Assembly (NCBI RefSeq): GCF_910583865.1
Contig: NZ_CAJTYX010000010.1
Span: forward strand, 11,901-75,900
Reading direction: 5' to 3'
From: an uncultured Muribaculum sp.
Lineage (GTDB): Bacteria; Bacteroidota; Bacteroidia; Bacteroidales; Muribaculaceae
Length of the DNA: 64,000 nucleotides
Positions within the stretch are counted from its first letter, which is position 1; each line of letters opens with the position of its first letter. The position numbers were made by a program, and so were the translations under genes. The notes beneath the pieces are model-generated. The model saw only the letters and a program-made list of their open reading frames with translations. It was not told where the DNA came from and did no database searches. Shown here one piece after another: positions 54,238 to 63,948 of this stretch.

Positions 54238-55740
54238 TTAGTTGCGTGGGTATTCGAGTGTGCCGAGCACCTTCGACAGGTAGACACGGCACAGGCATAC
54301 GTCGATTTCGGCGTCGATGTTTTCAGAGTTGGCTTTCAGCCATGCGGTCTGCGCTTCCATCACGTTGTCGGTGGTCTGCACGCCGGCCTTGAACCCGAGC
54401 TGTGCCTGACGGAGGTTCTCGTCGGCCTTGGCGAGATTCGAGCGTGTCATGTCGTAGGTTTTCATGGCCTCGCGTGCCTTGTAGGCCGCCTGGCTTACCT
54501 GCAGGTCGACCATCTCCTTGGCGTCCTCCAGATGCAGGCGCATGATGTTGGCCTCTGTGCGCGCGGCGCGGTACTTGTTGTAGTTGCCGCCCCAGTGCCA
54601 CAAGGGTATGCGTATCACTCCTCCGATATGCCAGGAGCCGCCGAACTTCTTTTCAAACCCATAGTTCATATTTGGGTTGCTCACGGTATATGAACCTACC
54701 AGTGCCGCGGTCGGGAGCATCGACGACATGGCTATATGGCTCTGTTGGTCGGCGATTTTTATGCCGAGCCGGAGGGCCTGCAGGTCGTGGCGGCGCGAGT
54801 ACACGTCGGCCATGTTGTAGGTGGTGGCTATAGGCGCCTCGTCGGCCTGCGGGGCATATTCGTCCTTGAGCGTAAGCTCGGTGTTGACAGGCAGTCCGCA
54901 TATCTGGGCCAGGGCCATGCGCGAGAGCGACAGGCCGTTGTCGACTTTCACGAGATCGACGTTGGCGGCGTTTAGCTTTACGTCGACCGTCAGGAGGTCG
55001 GAGCGCGTGGCCACCCCCTGGTCGATCATAGCCTGCACGTTGCGGTGCAGGGTGTCAAGCAGGGCTACGTAGCTCACTGCGAGTTTCTTTTTGGCGTTGA
55101 GCGACACCACCTGCCAATATGCGGCATCGACGGCGTAGATCACATCCTGCGCTCCGTTTTCATGCATTGAGCGTGCCAGCTCTTCCGCATATCCGGTAAT
55201 CTTGTTCATGGCCACGATCTTCCCACCCATGAATATAGGCTGTGTGAGCGTCACCGCTCCGAAAAACACGTTGCTCATGTCGAAGCTCATCGCCGATTTC
55301 GGGAGATACGCCACTTGTTTAGGCACCGGCTTTCCGTCGACCACGAGCGGAAGCCCTGTCATAGGATTCGTCACGAGATCGAACGCATATCCCTTGCCGT
55401 CGAAATTCATTATGGGCAGGTGCTGGTCGGCGCTGAGGATGTTGATGTCCTTGGAATTGTGCATGTAGCCGCCAGCAAAGTCGATTTGTGGCAGATAGGC
55501 GGCGAAGGCCTCTTTCTTCTGATATCCGGCGACACGTATTCGTTCGGCCTGCATGCGCAGCTGCTTATTGTTGGCCATGGCCATGGTGCGGCATGAGTCG
55601 AGCGACACTGGGACGGCCGGCGCTGTTGACGTATCGGGCATTGTCTGTGCCGTGAGGCTCAGGCAAGTGGCAATCATAGCCATCGACAATGCGGTCGGAA
55701 GGCTGTGGCGGAAACTGATGTGGAGAAATGACGGTCTCAT
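54238..55740 (-). CDS. TolC-family outer-membrane efflux protein
   Basis: 500 residues with a signal peptide (about 1-32). Two OEP repeats: DSCRTMAMANNKQLRMQAERI opening the first half, and RHDLQALRLGIKIADQQSHIAMSSMLPTAAL opening the second. Long periplasmic coiled coils follow each (for example DLQVSQAAYKAREAMKTYDMTRSNLAKADENLRQAQLGFKAG). It is the outer-membrane channel of the export operon, first gene of the run to 50737. Confidence 0.9.
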   Translation of the reverse strand: MRPSFLHISFRHSLPTALSMAMIATCLSLTAQTMPDTSTAPAVPVSLDSCRTMAMANNKQLRMQAERIRVAGYQKKEAFAAYLPQIDFAGGYMHNSKDINILSADQHLPIMNFDGKGYAFDLVTNPMTGLPLVVDGKPVPKQVAYLPKSAMSFDMSNVFFGAVTLTQPIFMGGKIVAMNKITGYAEELARSMHENGAQDVIYAVDAAYWQVVSLNAKKKLAVSYVALLDTLHRNVQAMIDQGVATRSDLLTVDVKLNAANVDLVKVDNGLSLSRMALAQICGLPVNTELTLKDEYAPQADEAPIATTYNMADVYSRRHDLQALRLGIKIADQQSHIAMSSMLPTAALVGSYTVSNPNMNYGFEKKFGGSWHIGGVIRIPLWHWGGNYNKYRAARTEANIMRLHLEDAKEMVDLQVSQAAYKAREAMKTYDMTRSNLAKADENLRQAQLGFKAGVQTTDNVMEAQTAWLKANSENIDAEIDVCLCRVYLSKVLGTLEYPRN

Positions 55741-55777
55741 AAATAATAGTTGCTTGTCGGTGTCCGAAAGCTCGGCG

Positions 55778-55785
55778 CAAAGTTA
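55778..55785 (-). promoter_or_regulatory. -7 element (TAACTTTG) of the efflux operon
   Basis: On the minus strand TAACTTTG fits TAnnTTTG and lies 38 bases before the TolC ATG. GTTAACAACATTAG just upstream contains a small GTTAAC palindrome that could be an operator, which is speculative. Confidence 0.55.
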
Positions 55786-56007
55786 ATGCAATATGTTAAC
55801 AACATTAGTTGAATAAAAGTTGATATATTCCGACAAATGGAGTAAAATGTAGTCTGTTTTCCCGGGAGAGTATTAATGATGGCGCCATGTGTGTCCCGGT
55901 TCCGGATTTTTGCTGTAAAACCGGTATATGTAGGACCGGGAATGAACCAAGTCATTTTACGTTTGTTAATACGATGTCATTAATTTTAAAACATAAAAAT
56001 AAGGGTT

Positions 56008-56523
56008 ATGAAAAAGATCATTTGTGCTTTGATGATGCTGGTAGGCGCAGTGTCGGCCATGCAGGCGCAGACAGAGATTACTGCAAGTTACGGTGCGTAC
56101 ACGCAGATGGATGCCATGGATTGCCATGATGGCGGCCCTTCCGTCAACACGGCATGGGGCGCACTCAACGCCGGCATCAACTTCCACGTGGCCCCCGGCT
56201 TCTGGATCGGTCCGAGCTATACATTCTCCAGCACATCTCGCAAGCGTTGGGATGACAACAAGTTCTATTATCATGCCATTATGCTCAACGTGCGTTACAA
56301 CTACTACCGCAATTCGATTGTCACCATGTATGCCAAAGGCGGCCTCGGCTCGGTAATCACACATCAGACATGGCCTGACGACAGCAAGAACAAGGCATAT
56401 TGCGCATTCCAGATCAACCCCATATGCGCACAGGTGGGACTGAGCAATGTGATCACGATGTTCGGCGAACTCGGTTTCGGAGCACAGGGCCTGTTGCAGG
56501 TGGGTGTGAAGATCGCTCTATGA
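56008..56523 (+). CDS. Small outer-membrane beta-barrel protein
   Basis: 171 residues with a signal peptide MKKIICALMMLVGAVSAMQAQ. About eight amphipathic strands follow, including ITASYGAYTQM, LNAGINFHVAPGFWIGPSYTFS, MLNVRYNYYRNSIVTMYAKGGLGSV and MFGELGFGAQGLLQVGVKIAL. The last residue is Leu rather than Phe. It resembles 8-strand porin-family barrels. Function unknown. It is monocistronic and ends at a perfect palindrome. Confidence 0.75.
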   Translation: MKKIICALMMLVGAVSAMQAQTEITASYGAYTQMDAMDCHDGGPSVNTAWGALNAGINFHVAPGFWIGPSYTFSSTSRKRWDDNKFYYHAIMLNVRYNYYRNSIVTMYAKGGLGSVITHQTWPDDSKNKAYCAFQINPICAQVGLSNVITMFGELGFGAQGLLQVGVKIAL

Positions 56524-56556
56524 TTTTGTGACAGTAAGATAGTATGTATAAATGAA

Positions 56557-56586
56557 GGGGGCATGCCGCGATCGCGGCATGCCCCC
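56557..56586. terminator. Perfect 30-bp palindrome between convergent genes
   Basis: GGGGGCATGCCGCG is followed directly by its complement across a GATC centre (56557-56586). It lies between a plus-strand and a minus-strand stop codon and probably acts as a bidirectional terminator, although T runs are weak. Confidence 0.65.
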
Positions 56587-56604
56587 TTAGGCTGGAGAGA
56601 AGAG

Positions 56605-56652
56605 GAGAAGGGGCAGGGACAATAGGGAGGTTAGGTACGATAGGGAGAGTAG
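56605..56652. repeat. AGGGACAATAGGGAGG repeat downstream of susD-2
   Basis: Units CAGGGACAAT, AGGGAGGTTAGG, TACGATAGGGAG and AGTAGGGAAA lie in tandem, close in sequence and phase to the runs at 11938 and 53128. It follows the susD stop on the minus strand by about 25 bases. Confidence 0.5.
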
Positions 56653-56676
56653 GGAAATAAAAACTTTAGAGAAGCC

Positions 56677-58311
56677 TTACTTCCATTCATCGTGCTGGAC
56701 CAGATTGTCGTTGGTATCGATTTCGCCCTGCGGGATGGGCCATACTGTATCCTGTGCGCCGCGCGGGTTCTGGTGGTTGAGAGTGCCGAATCCGTTGGCA
56801 CGGTCCTGCTGCATGCGCTTTTGTGCTTCGCCGAATTCGCCCCAGCGGTAGAGGTCGGCGAAACGCAGGTCCTCGAAAGCAAGCTCTACGCGGCGTTCGT
56901 GGCGCACGATCTTGCGGAGGTCTGCCTGAGAGAGTGCTTTGTTTTTACCTTCGACATCATCGATCTTGGGCATTCCGACACGCTGGCGCACTTCGTCGAT
57001 ACAGTCTTTGGCCGTCTGTGTGTCTGTGCCCTTTTCAATGAGAGCTTCGGCGTAGCTCAGAAGCACCTCTGCGTAGCGGATCACGTAGTAATCAAGCGAA
57101 CCGTCATATTCATTCTGGGTGTTCTCAGGAGTGTACCATTTGAAGATGTGGACGGTAGAGGAGGCACCGCATGTTTCCTTGTATGAACCGTTCCATGTCA
57201 TACCCGGCACGAAGAGAGTGCCTTTGAGTCGGGGGTCGCGGTTTTCCCACATGCGGAGATCCTGATTAGTGCGGGTGTATTTCTTGTCACCGTCTTGAAT
57301 CAGTTCCTTGGGGAAAAGCGAGGATTCTGTGATGGGGAGTCCGTCGGTGCAGTAATATTCGTTGGCGAGGTTCATGGATGCCTCGATGGCGTTCATCGGG
57401 GCTTTCCAGGCAATGCCGAATGTCTGGCCTTCACCTAAAGCCGGGCCTTTGTAGTGGACGCTTAGAAGCACTTCGTCGGCATTCTCGTTGGCCTCTGTGA
57501 AGAGATTGCGGAAATTGGCGTAGTTGTCAGACCCATCACCGTCCTTGAACAGCTGTGCCTTGCCGTAGACCTGCTTGTAGGCATCGATAGCATCATCGTA
57601 ACGTGCGGCGAACAAGGCGATACGGCCGAGGATGGCGTAGCCGGCTTCACGGCTCATGCGTCCTATCCCATTCTGTCCTTTGACGGGGAGAGCCGGAAGG
57701 TTGGCTTTAAGCTCGGCGATGGTAGCATCGACAATCTGAGACTTTTCCGTCTTGGCGACCTTGGCTGTGGCCATGGTGAGCGGTTCGGTGAAATATGGAA
57801 CGTCGCGGAACGTGGAGGTCAGGTTACAGTATCCGAGCGCGCGGAGAGCCATCGCTTCGGCGCGATAGAGGTTCTTTACTGAAGCATCAGCCGGTATGCG
57901 GTCTATGTTTGCCGTAACCTCGTTACAGCGCTTAATCAGCTCGTAGTTGGCCTTCCAGTACATGGAGAAGCATTCGTCGTTGGTGCCTGAGGTGCACTCG
58001 CTGATCGAGCTGCCGAGCATCCAGTTGCCCCAGGTGTGGTCGCCGTTGTCGGTGGATGTCTCACGAGAGAGGAATCCGAAGTTCCAGTTGTCGAGATGGT
58101 CATTGTAGAGATTCATTGACTGCATGGCATCGTAGCATCCGGTGAGTGCCATGAGAGCGTCGGCCTCACTGGCCCAGAAGGTGCCTGACGACGGCTGGTT
58201 AGGGTTGTTGACATCGAGAAAGTCATCGGAGCATGATGTCGAGGCGAAAGCCATTGTGGCCACGATTGCGCCCCCTAAGAGATTTTTTATGTTGAAGATT
58301 TTGTTGTACAT
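56677..58311 (-). CDS. SusD/RagB-like outer-membrane lipoprotein
   Basis: 544 residues with a lipoprotein signal ending STSC (Cys27) and SDDFLDVNNPNQPSSGTFWAS, the classic RagB/SusD opening. It continues with YRAEAMALRALGYCNL, the SusD_RagB C-terminal domain (VLLSYAEALIEKG, VRHERRVELAFEDLRFADLYRWGE) and PRGAQDTVWPIPQGEIDTN. It captures glycan at the cell surface for the partner SusC, whose gene ends 18 bases upstream. Last gene of the GH16-SusC-SusD locus. Confidence 0.93.
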   Translation of the reverse strand: MYNKIFNIKNLLGGAIVATMAFASTSCSDDFLDVNNPNQPSSGTFWASEADALMALTGCYDAMQSMNLYNDHLDNWNFGFLSRETSTDNGDHTWGNWMLGSSISECTSGTNDECFSMYWKANYELIKRCNEVTANIDRIPADASVKNLYRAEAMALRALGYCNLTSTFRDVPYFTEPLTMATAKVAKTEKSQIVDATIAELKANLPALPVKGQNGIGRMSREAGYAILGRIALFAARYDDAIDAYKQVYGKAQLFKDGDGSDNYANFRNLFTEANENADEVLLSVHYKGPALGEGQTFGIAWKAPMNAIEASMNLANEYYCTDGLPITESSLFPKELIQDGDKKYTRTNQDLRMWENRDPRLKGTLFVPGMTWNGSYKETCGASSTVHIFKWYTPENTQNEYDGSLDYYVIRYAEVLLSYAEALIEKGTDTQTAKDCIDEVRQRVGMPKIDDVEGKNKALSQADLRKIVRHERRVELAFEDLRFADLYRWGEFGEAQKRMQQDRANGFGTLNHQNPRGAQDTVWPIPQGEIDTNDNLVQHDEWK

Positions 58312-58329
58312 GATTAAATTCCTCCGAGA

Positions 58330-61300
58330 TTAGAATTGAACATTAACGCCGAATGAATATGTTTTCATTCCGGGGTGTACGTCCTGACGGGCATCGCCCG
58401 AGGATTTCTCCGGATCCCAGTTCTTAAGGCTGGTTATTGTCCACAGGTTGCCGCCGGAGAAGTAAAGGCGTATGCTGGTAATGCCGGCCTTGTTGAGCAC
58501 AGGCTGACGGAATGTATAGCCGACCTCGACGGTCTTTAGGCGCAGATAGCTTGCGTCCTCAAGCCAAAATGACGAGTATTTGTCGTTGGCGGAGTTGCCG
58601 ATGCGCGGCATCGAGCCGCCGGGATTGGTCTCACTCCAGCGGTCGAGGAAGCGGTCGGTGAGGTTGCCACGGATATCGGAAGTGGTCTCCCAGCAATAGC
58701 GCTTGATGCCGCCGACACCTTGCCAGAATGTGTTGAGGTCGAAATTTTTCCAGGTGGCGCCGAGGTTGAACGCATAGCTGATTTTCGGGAACGGGTTGCC
58801 GATGATCTGGCGGTCGGTGTCGGTCACGTCGCCATTACCGTCGGTATCCTCATACATGATGTCGCCGGGGCTTGGGATAGTGCCATACTGCTTCACCACA
58901 TTGCCGTTGGCATCGACGCGGTTGTTTACATCGTCCATCGAACGGTAGATGCCGATTGCTTTCAGCGCGTAGTATGAGCCGATGGGATCGCCGACTCGGT
59001 TGATGTTGTTTCCTGAGATACGTTCGTCAAGGTTGCCCATTTTCAGGATTTCATTCTTTACGTGAGAGATACTGAAGCCTGCATTCCATGTCCAGTCACC
59101 GTAGGAGTCGAAGTAGTTGACGCTCCATTCAAGGCCACGGTTGCGCACGCTGCCTGCGTTCTGGTAGGGAGCGCCAAGGTTGCCAAGGAAGATTCCGGGC
59201 ATTGCGAGCTGCATGAGAATGTCGGAAGTCTTTTTGTCGAACCAGTCGAATGAGGTTGTGATGCGATTGTTCCATAACCCGAGGTCAAAGCCGATGTTCC
59301 AAGTGCGTGTGGTCTCCCAGCGGATATCATTGTTTGGCACCGATGTGGCCACCATGCCGGCCTGCTTGTCCTTAATAGGATCGAAGAAGTAGTTGGCAGT
59401 TGCGCCGAGGGTCGCTACGAATGCGTAGTTGCCGATTTCCTGGTTTCCGAGTTTACCCCATGATGCGCGGATCTTACCCATGTTGAGGTATTCTTGAATG
59501 TTGAGCATCTCGAAAAACTTCTCATTGGTGAACACCCATCCTGCCGATACCGAGGGGAAGGTGGCGTAGCGGTTGTCCTTGGGGAATCGTGATGAGCCGT
59601 CTCGACGGATGTTGAACTCAATCATGTAGCGGTTGTCATAGATGTAGTTGATGCGACCGAAGAATGATTGGAGACGGTATTCCTCTGATTTTCCTGCGGA
59701 AGTCGGGTTCTTCGTACCACCGTCAAGCTCGTAGATGTTGTTGGTGGGGAATCCGGCTTTGCCGGCGGTTGTGCTTCGATATTCCGAACTGATTGCGGAG
59801 TGTCCGGCGAGGAGGTTGATCTCATGTGCACCGAAGCGTTTGTTGTATGTAAGGAGGTTCTCGATGGTCCATGTGGCGTTGTTGTACCAGTAATCGGTAA
59901 GGGAATTCTCTGTGGAGCCGGCCTTGACAATGTTACCTTCGGCATCATAGCGCTCGCCACCGGTGGGATTGAACTTCTTGGTGGTGTTCATGTCGAAGTT
60001 GTATGCGAGGTTGAGCTGGTATTTCAAGCCGTCGTAGATGTCGATCGCGGCCCATGCCTTGCCGTTGAAGAACCATTTGTAGTTGTTTCGGTATCCGTTG
60101 GTCATTGATTCGAGCGGGTTCTTCACCATCTCCGCATTGAGCCCTGTAGATGCCGTCGCCGATCCGTCCTGATAGCCGAAGTGTCTGTTGGAGTAATATG
60201 CGGGGACTGTCGGACGCGTGAACCATGAGATGTAGCGCATCACACCGCTTTCACCGCCTACGTCTACGCTCGGCTGTGTGATTTTGCTGCGCGAGCCGAA
60301 GGCGTTCATGCCGAACGAGAAGCGTTTGTACTTGGTGTCGAGGTTTAGTCGGAATCCGATGCGCTCGACGCCGGTGCGCAGCATGATACCTTCCTGGTTC
60401 TGGTAGGAGAGCGATGCCATGTAGTGCGTATTGTCGGAGCCTCCCGACACACCAAGGTGATGTTGCCACATGGGTGCGTTGCGGAGCACCTGGTCGAGCC
60501 AGTCGGTGTTTGCGTAGTGGTCGGGGTCGCTTCCGTCGCGCAGTTTTTGGAGGGCTGTCGCGTCATAGGTCTCGTCGCGGTTGGTGGCTTTCATTGATTC
60601 GTTGCGCATGAGCGCCCAATTGTAGCTGTCGACATATTCAGGCAGCGTGCCGGGGGTCTGCAGGGTGTAGCTTCCCTGATAGTTTACCGACAGTTTGTCG
60701 GACTTTTGTCCACGCTTGGTGGTGATTAGGATCACGCCGTTGGCGGCACGCACACCATAGATGGAGGCCGAGGCTGCATCCTTGAGCACGGATATATTCT
60801 CGATGTCGGCAGCCGGAAGTTCAGAGAGCTGCGAGATAGGTGCTTCCACTCCGTCAATGAGTAGCATCGGGTTGTTGTTGCCGAAAGTGCCGATGCCTCG
60901 TATGCGTATCTCGGGATTGTCGGCGCCGGCCTGTGCGCCGTTGGCGGTCATCACGAGTCCGGGGAGTCGTCCCTGGAGGAGGGTCGCCGTATTGGCTACC
61001 GGAATGTTTTCGATATCCTTGGCGGAGACTGCGGCTACCGATCCGGTAAGGTTGACTTTCTTTTGGGTGGCGTAGCCTACGACCACTGTCTCGTCGAGCA
61101 TGTGGCTCGCCGGCTTAAGCACCACATCGAGCGATTTGTTGTCGCCCACGGCAAATGTGGCCGGAGTATAGCCAATGTAGCTTATCTGGATCTTCTGGCT
61201 CGGATCGGCATCAAGCCTGAATTCACCGTTGAGATCTGTGATCACGGTCGTTTTCGTGCCCTTGATCTCAACCCTGGCACCGATCAGCGGCTCACCGTCG

Positions 61301-61410
61301 GGATCGGTCACGACTCCTGTCACCACGGCTCCGTGGGCCATGGCGACGGCGCATACCATGGCGCTTGCGGCCATGCTGCGGCGGAACTTACTGCAATAGT
61401 TCACACTCAT
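58330..61410 (-). CDS. SusC/RagA-type TonB-dependent outer-membrane transporter
   Basis: 1,026 residues: signal peptide, regulatory sandwich (VVTGVVTDPDGEPLIGARVEIKG), SusC signature (LDETVVVGYATQKKVNLTGSV), plug (IRIRGIGTFGNNNPMLLIDGVEAP, GVRAANGVILITTKRG) and barrel ending YSFGVNVQF. It is the TonB-driven import channel paired with the SusD downstream. The GH16 gene ends about 130 bases upstream; no separate promoter was recognised in that gap, so all three may be co-transcribed. Confidence 0.95.
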   Translation of the reverse strand: MSVNYCSKFRRSMAASAMVCAVAMAHGAVVTGVVTDPDGEPLIGARVEIKGTKTTVITDLNGEFRLDADPSQKIQISYIGYTPATFAVGDNKSLDVVLKPASHMLDETVVVGYATQKKVNLTGSVAAVSAKDIENIPVANTATLLQGRLPGLVMTANGAQAGADNPEIRIRGIGTFGNNNPMLLIDGVEAPISQLSELPAADIENISVLKDAASASIYGVRAANGVILITTKRGQKSDKLSVNYQGSYTLQTPGTLPEYVDSYNWALMRNESMKATNRDETYDATALQKLRDGSDPDHYANTDWLDQVLRNAPMWQHHLGVSGGSDNTHYMASLSYQNQEGIMLRTGVERIGFRLNLDTKYKRFSFGMNAFGSRSKITQPSVDVGGESGVMRYISWFTRPTVPAYYSNRHFGYQDGSATASTGLNAEMVKNPLESMTNGYRNNYKWFFNGKAWAAIDIYDGLKYQLNLAYNFDMNTTKKFNPTGGERYDAEGNIVKAGSTENSLTDYWYNNATWTIENLLTYNKRFGAHEINLLAGHSAISSEYRSTTAGKAGFPTNNIYELDGGTKNPTSAGKSEEYRLQSFFGRINYIYDNRYMIEFNIRRDGSSRFPKDNRYATFPSVSAGWVFTNEKFFEMLNIQEYLNMGKIRASWGKLGNQEIGNYAFVATLGATANYFFDPIKDKQAGMVATSVPNNDIRWETTRTWNIGFDLGLWNNRITTSFDWFDKKTSDILMQLAMPGIFLGNLGAPYQNAGSVRNRGLEWSVNYFDSYGDWTWNAGFSISHVKNEILKMGNLDERISGNNINRVGDPIGSYYALKAIGIYRSMDDVNNRVDANGNVVKQYGTIPSPGDIMYEDTDGNGDVTDTDRQIIGNPFPKISYAFNLGATWKNFDLNTFWQGVGGIKRYCWETTSDIRGNLTDRFLDRWSETNPGGSMPRIGNSANDKYSSFWLEDASYLRLKTVEVGYTFRQPVLNKAGITSIRLYFSGGNLWTITSLKNWDPEKSSGDARQDVHPGMKTYSFGVNVQF

Positions 61411-61541
61411 AATGATTGGATAATAGCGGGGTTGCTCTCTCCGTTATGCGGAGACAGTAGTGCCCGAGGGTTAATTGATAAGATTGAGTTATTGTGTTTT
61501 TATGAATTGCTTATGTTCATGGTATGCCGGCATGAAAGGAA

Positions 61542-62339
61542 TCATTGAGCCGGTTCGTAGTATCGCACCCAGTCGATTTCCATTTCCACGGGGAGATCCT
61601 TGGAATCCACTTCGCCCACCCATTGGCCTCCAAGCTGCATGTCTATAAGCAGGTATTGAGGTATGTAGAAGGGGAACTGCCCATCGGCGCCGTCGTTGAT
61701 TTTCGGATATGTAAGCGTAGGCTTGCCGTTTATGAAAAATACGACCTTGTCGGGATGTATTTCCACGCCGTAGACGTTGAATTCCTCGCGGTTGATTGGA
61801 TATATGCCTGTCGACTGCGGGTTGGCGGTACGTCCGAGGTCGTAGGTGTAGTGGGAGTGTACCGTCTGGTAGGCGCCGTGGTTGTTGTTGAGGCGCTCCA
61901 TGATATCGATTTCTCCCCCCATGGGCCATTTGTTGTTTTCATGGTCGAACGGAAGCAGCCATATTGCCGGCCATGCGCCTTTGGCGCCATGTAGGCGAGC
62001 ACGGATTTCGAAGCGTCCGGGATTGAAGGATTTCTTGTCCTTGGTCCAGATGCCGCCGGTAAGATATGGGGCGGGATCTTTAGTCGTGTCATCGTTTACG
62101 ATACCACGGAGTTTCAGCGTGCCGTCGCTTATCTCGAAAAGGCGAGGGTCGGACGATTGCGTGTTCTGCCAGTCCGGATTGCCACGGGTGCATTTGCTCC
62201 AGACGGTAGAGTCGATTTGCGCACAGTCAAAATTCTCTTCCCAAGCGAGACGCCAGCAAGGCTCCCGGGTAGAGCCGCCTTGAGCGGCGGTGGACAGCAA
62301 CGGGACTGCTGCAAGGATTATAGACATAAATCGATTCAT
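61542..62339 (-). CDS. GH16-family beta-glucanase-like enzyme
   Basis: 265 residues with a signal peptide (about 1-20, no lipobox Cys seen). The GH16 core has LAWEENFD, SDGTLKLRGI, GRFEIRARLHGAKGAWPAIWLLP and the catalytic motif GEIDIMERL with Glu143 (nucleophile), Asp145 and Glu148 (acid/base), in the ExDxxE form with an extra residue as in laminarinase-type enzymes. It likely cuts beta-1,3 or mixed-linkage glucan (alternatives in GH16: porphyran, agar, galactan) before uptake by the adjacent SusCD. It is the first gene of the locus. Confidence 0.88.
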   Translation of the reverse strand: MNRFMSIILAAVPLLSTAAQGGSTREPCWRLAWEENFDCAQIDSTVWSKCTRGNPDWQNTQSSDPRLFEISDGTLKLRGIVNDDTTKDPAPYLTGGIWTKDKKSFNPGRFEIRARLHGAKGAWPAIWLLPFDHENNKWPMGGEIDIMERLNNNHGAYQTVHSHYTYDLGRTANPQSTGIYPINREEFNVYGVEIHPDKVVFFINGKPTLTYPKINDGADGQFPFYIPQYLLIDMQLGGQWVGEVDSKDLPVEMEIDWVRYYEPAQ

Positions 62340-62597
62340 TTGATGGTAGGGTTAGTAAGCTTATTTTAGGTATGTATAGTATTTAAGGGCAGTATAATGA
62401 TGTAACCGCGCTCATGGTTACATCATTTGTTCGATTGTCTGATATTTTTTTAATCTTTTGTTAAAAACAAAGGTAATATATTAAATTTTAAAATTATTAA
62501 CTACCCCCCCCCGTTTTAGTATTATTTAACTAAAAAAATACAGATATTACCTTGTTTGGGGCGCATATGTTAAAATACATCCCTCTTATCCGGACAT
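62340..62597. promoter_or_regulatory. Upstream region of the GH16-SusCD locus with C9 tract
   Basis: A very A+T-rich stretch. On the minus strand TACCTTTG (62468-62475) fits the -7 consensus, about 130 bases ahead of the GH16 ATG. A run of nine Cs (62504-62512) lies some 30-40 bp upstream of that box. Two arms AACAA(A)GGTAATAT (62466-62479) and their complement (62544-62557 approximately) surround the tract. No gene or regulator is present. Confidence 0.5.
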
Positions 62598-62631
62598 AAA
62601 AATGGCGGTGTGTCATGCATGACACACCGCC
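62598..62631 (-). terminator. Terminator of the GtaA-like gene
   Basis: GGCGGTGTGTCATG and its perfect complement form a 28-bp palindrome (62604-62631). On the minus strand ATTTTTATG follows. It lies about 50 bases beyond the stop codon of the truncated gene. Confidence 0.75.
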
Positions 62632-62679
62632 GTGAGATAGGCGTGATGGATGAAAATCCGGTCAGTTCCGGGTAAGAGG

Positions 62680-63948
62680 TTACTTGTTCATTTTAGGCTC
62701 AAGCATCTTGATAAAATATCCGCCTACGACTGCACGTGCCTGGAAGCCGCGTTGGTCGGCCTTGTCGGTGTATACCCAGTCGCTCATCGGCACACGGTTA
62801 CGTGTCTCGTTCATGAACTTGTAGACGGGGCTTATGAACCGACGGAAAGTGTCCTTGTCGGGAGCCATCGTGGCTGTCCACATGATCCAGTCGGTTTTTG
62901 TGTAGGTCTCTCGATTGTCGAGGGGCAGTCCGTAGACGTTCTGTTTTGAGAGATAATAGGGGATCTCCTTTTTCATGATGGAGTCGGGGAACACATTGTA
63001 GTCCATGAGTTTGTCCCATACCATGTTGTACTTCTGACTCCAGGTGCCTTCCTTGTCGAAGGTTAGACGGTAGTGGTCGCCGTCGTTGGCCATCTGCTCC
63101 CATTTTGCGGCCATCTCACGTGCCATGCTGTCGTATTTGGCAGCCGCATCATCCTTGCCGAGCATCTTTGCCAGGTAGCTGTAGGATTCCAGACCGAGGA
63201 TTGCCTTGACGGAGAGGTTGGCATTGTGGGCGAAGTGGCCGGCGAAGTCGTCGGTGCATAGCTGGTTTTCGGGGTCGAGGCCGTATTCGGCGAGGTATTT
63301 CGCCCATGTGGTCAACACGGGCCAATGCTTGGCGGCATAATCGGCATTCCCTTCCATCTTCGCAAGTACGGCGGTGAGAATCAGCATGTTGCCACCCTCT
63401 TCGACCGGCATGTCACCGCCGTAGGTCTGGCCGTTTGCGAGGGGATATGTGCCTACGTCATGAGCCGGGAATGGCTTCACCCATCCATACTGCTCGCTAT
63501 AGTCGAAGATATGGTTCATCAGGCCCTTTACGAGTTCGGGATTGTATAGCAGGAACATTGGAGCCGAAGGATAAGTGATGTCTACCGTACCGATTGATCC
63601 GTTGGAGAAGTTCTCTTTTGAGAACCACAGTATTTCGCCGTCGGGGGCCTCTACGAGCTTATGGGCGGCGATTGCCTGGCGATATGCGAGCGCGCAGAGT
63701 GCGGCATATTCCTCCCCACCGACCTCTGCGGCCTCGGCGAGCATCTTTTTGTCGAATTCTGCGGTCTCTTTCATGATTTTGTCATAGTCGGTAGCGGCGG
63801 CAGTGATCTGCTTCTCAATCGAAGAGTCGGCATCGCGGTTCCAGTAGGGGCGCAGGTTCTGTCCGAAGTACTGTATGGAATACTCGTCGTCGTAGGCAAA
63901 CATGATGTAGCCGTCGGCCTCTTTCACATTTCCCTTGTCGATTATGAA
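62680..63948 (-). pseudogene. Truncated DUF4965/GtaA (glutaminase A)-type protein, C-terminal half
   Basis: The frame reads back from the stop at 62680 to two consecutive TAA codons at 63949-63954. A GTG at 63927 is the first possible start, giving 415 residues, but family-like sequence (IIDKGNVKEADG) continues upstream of it to the stops. The visible part matches DUF4965/DUF1793: YIMFAYDDEYSIQYFGQNLRPYWNRD, FSNGSIGTVDITYPSAPMFLLYNPEL, PFPAHDVGTYPLANGQTYGGDMPVEEGGNMLIL, DDFAGHFAHNANLSVKAILGLESY and NRVPMSDWVYTD. Intact members are about 800-850 residues, so the signal peptide and N-terminal half are missing. Bases beyond 63949 lack coding similarity. Confidence 0.75.
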
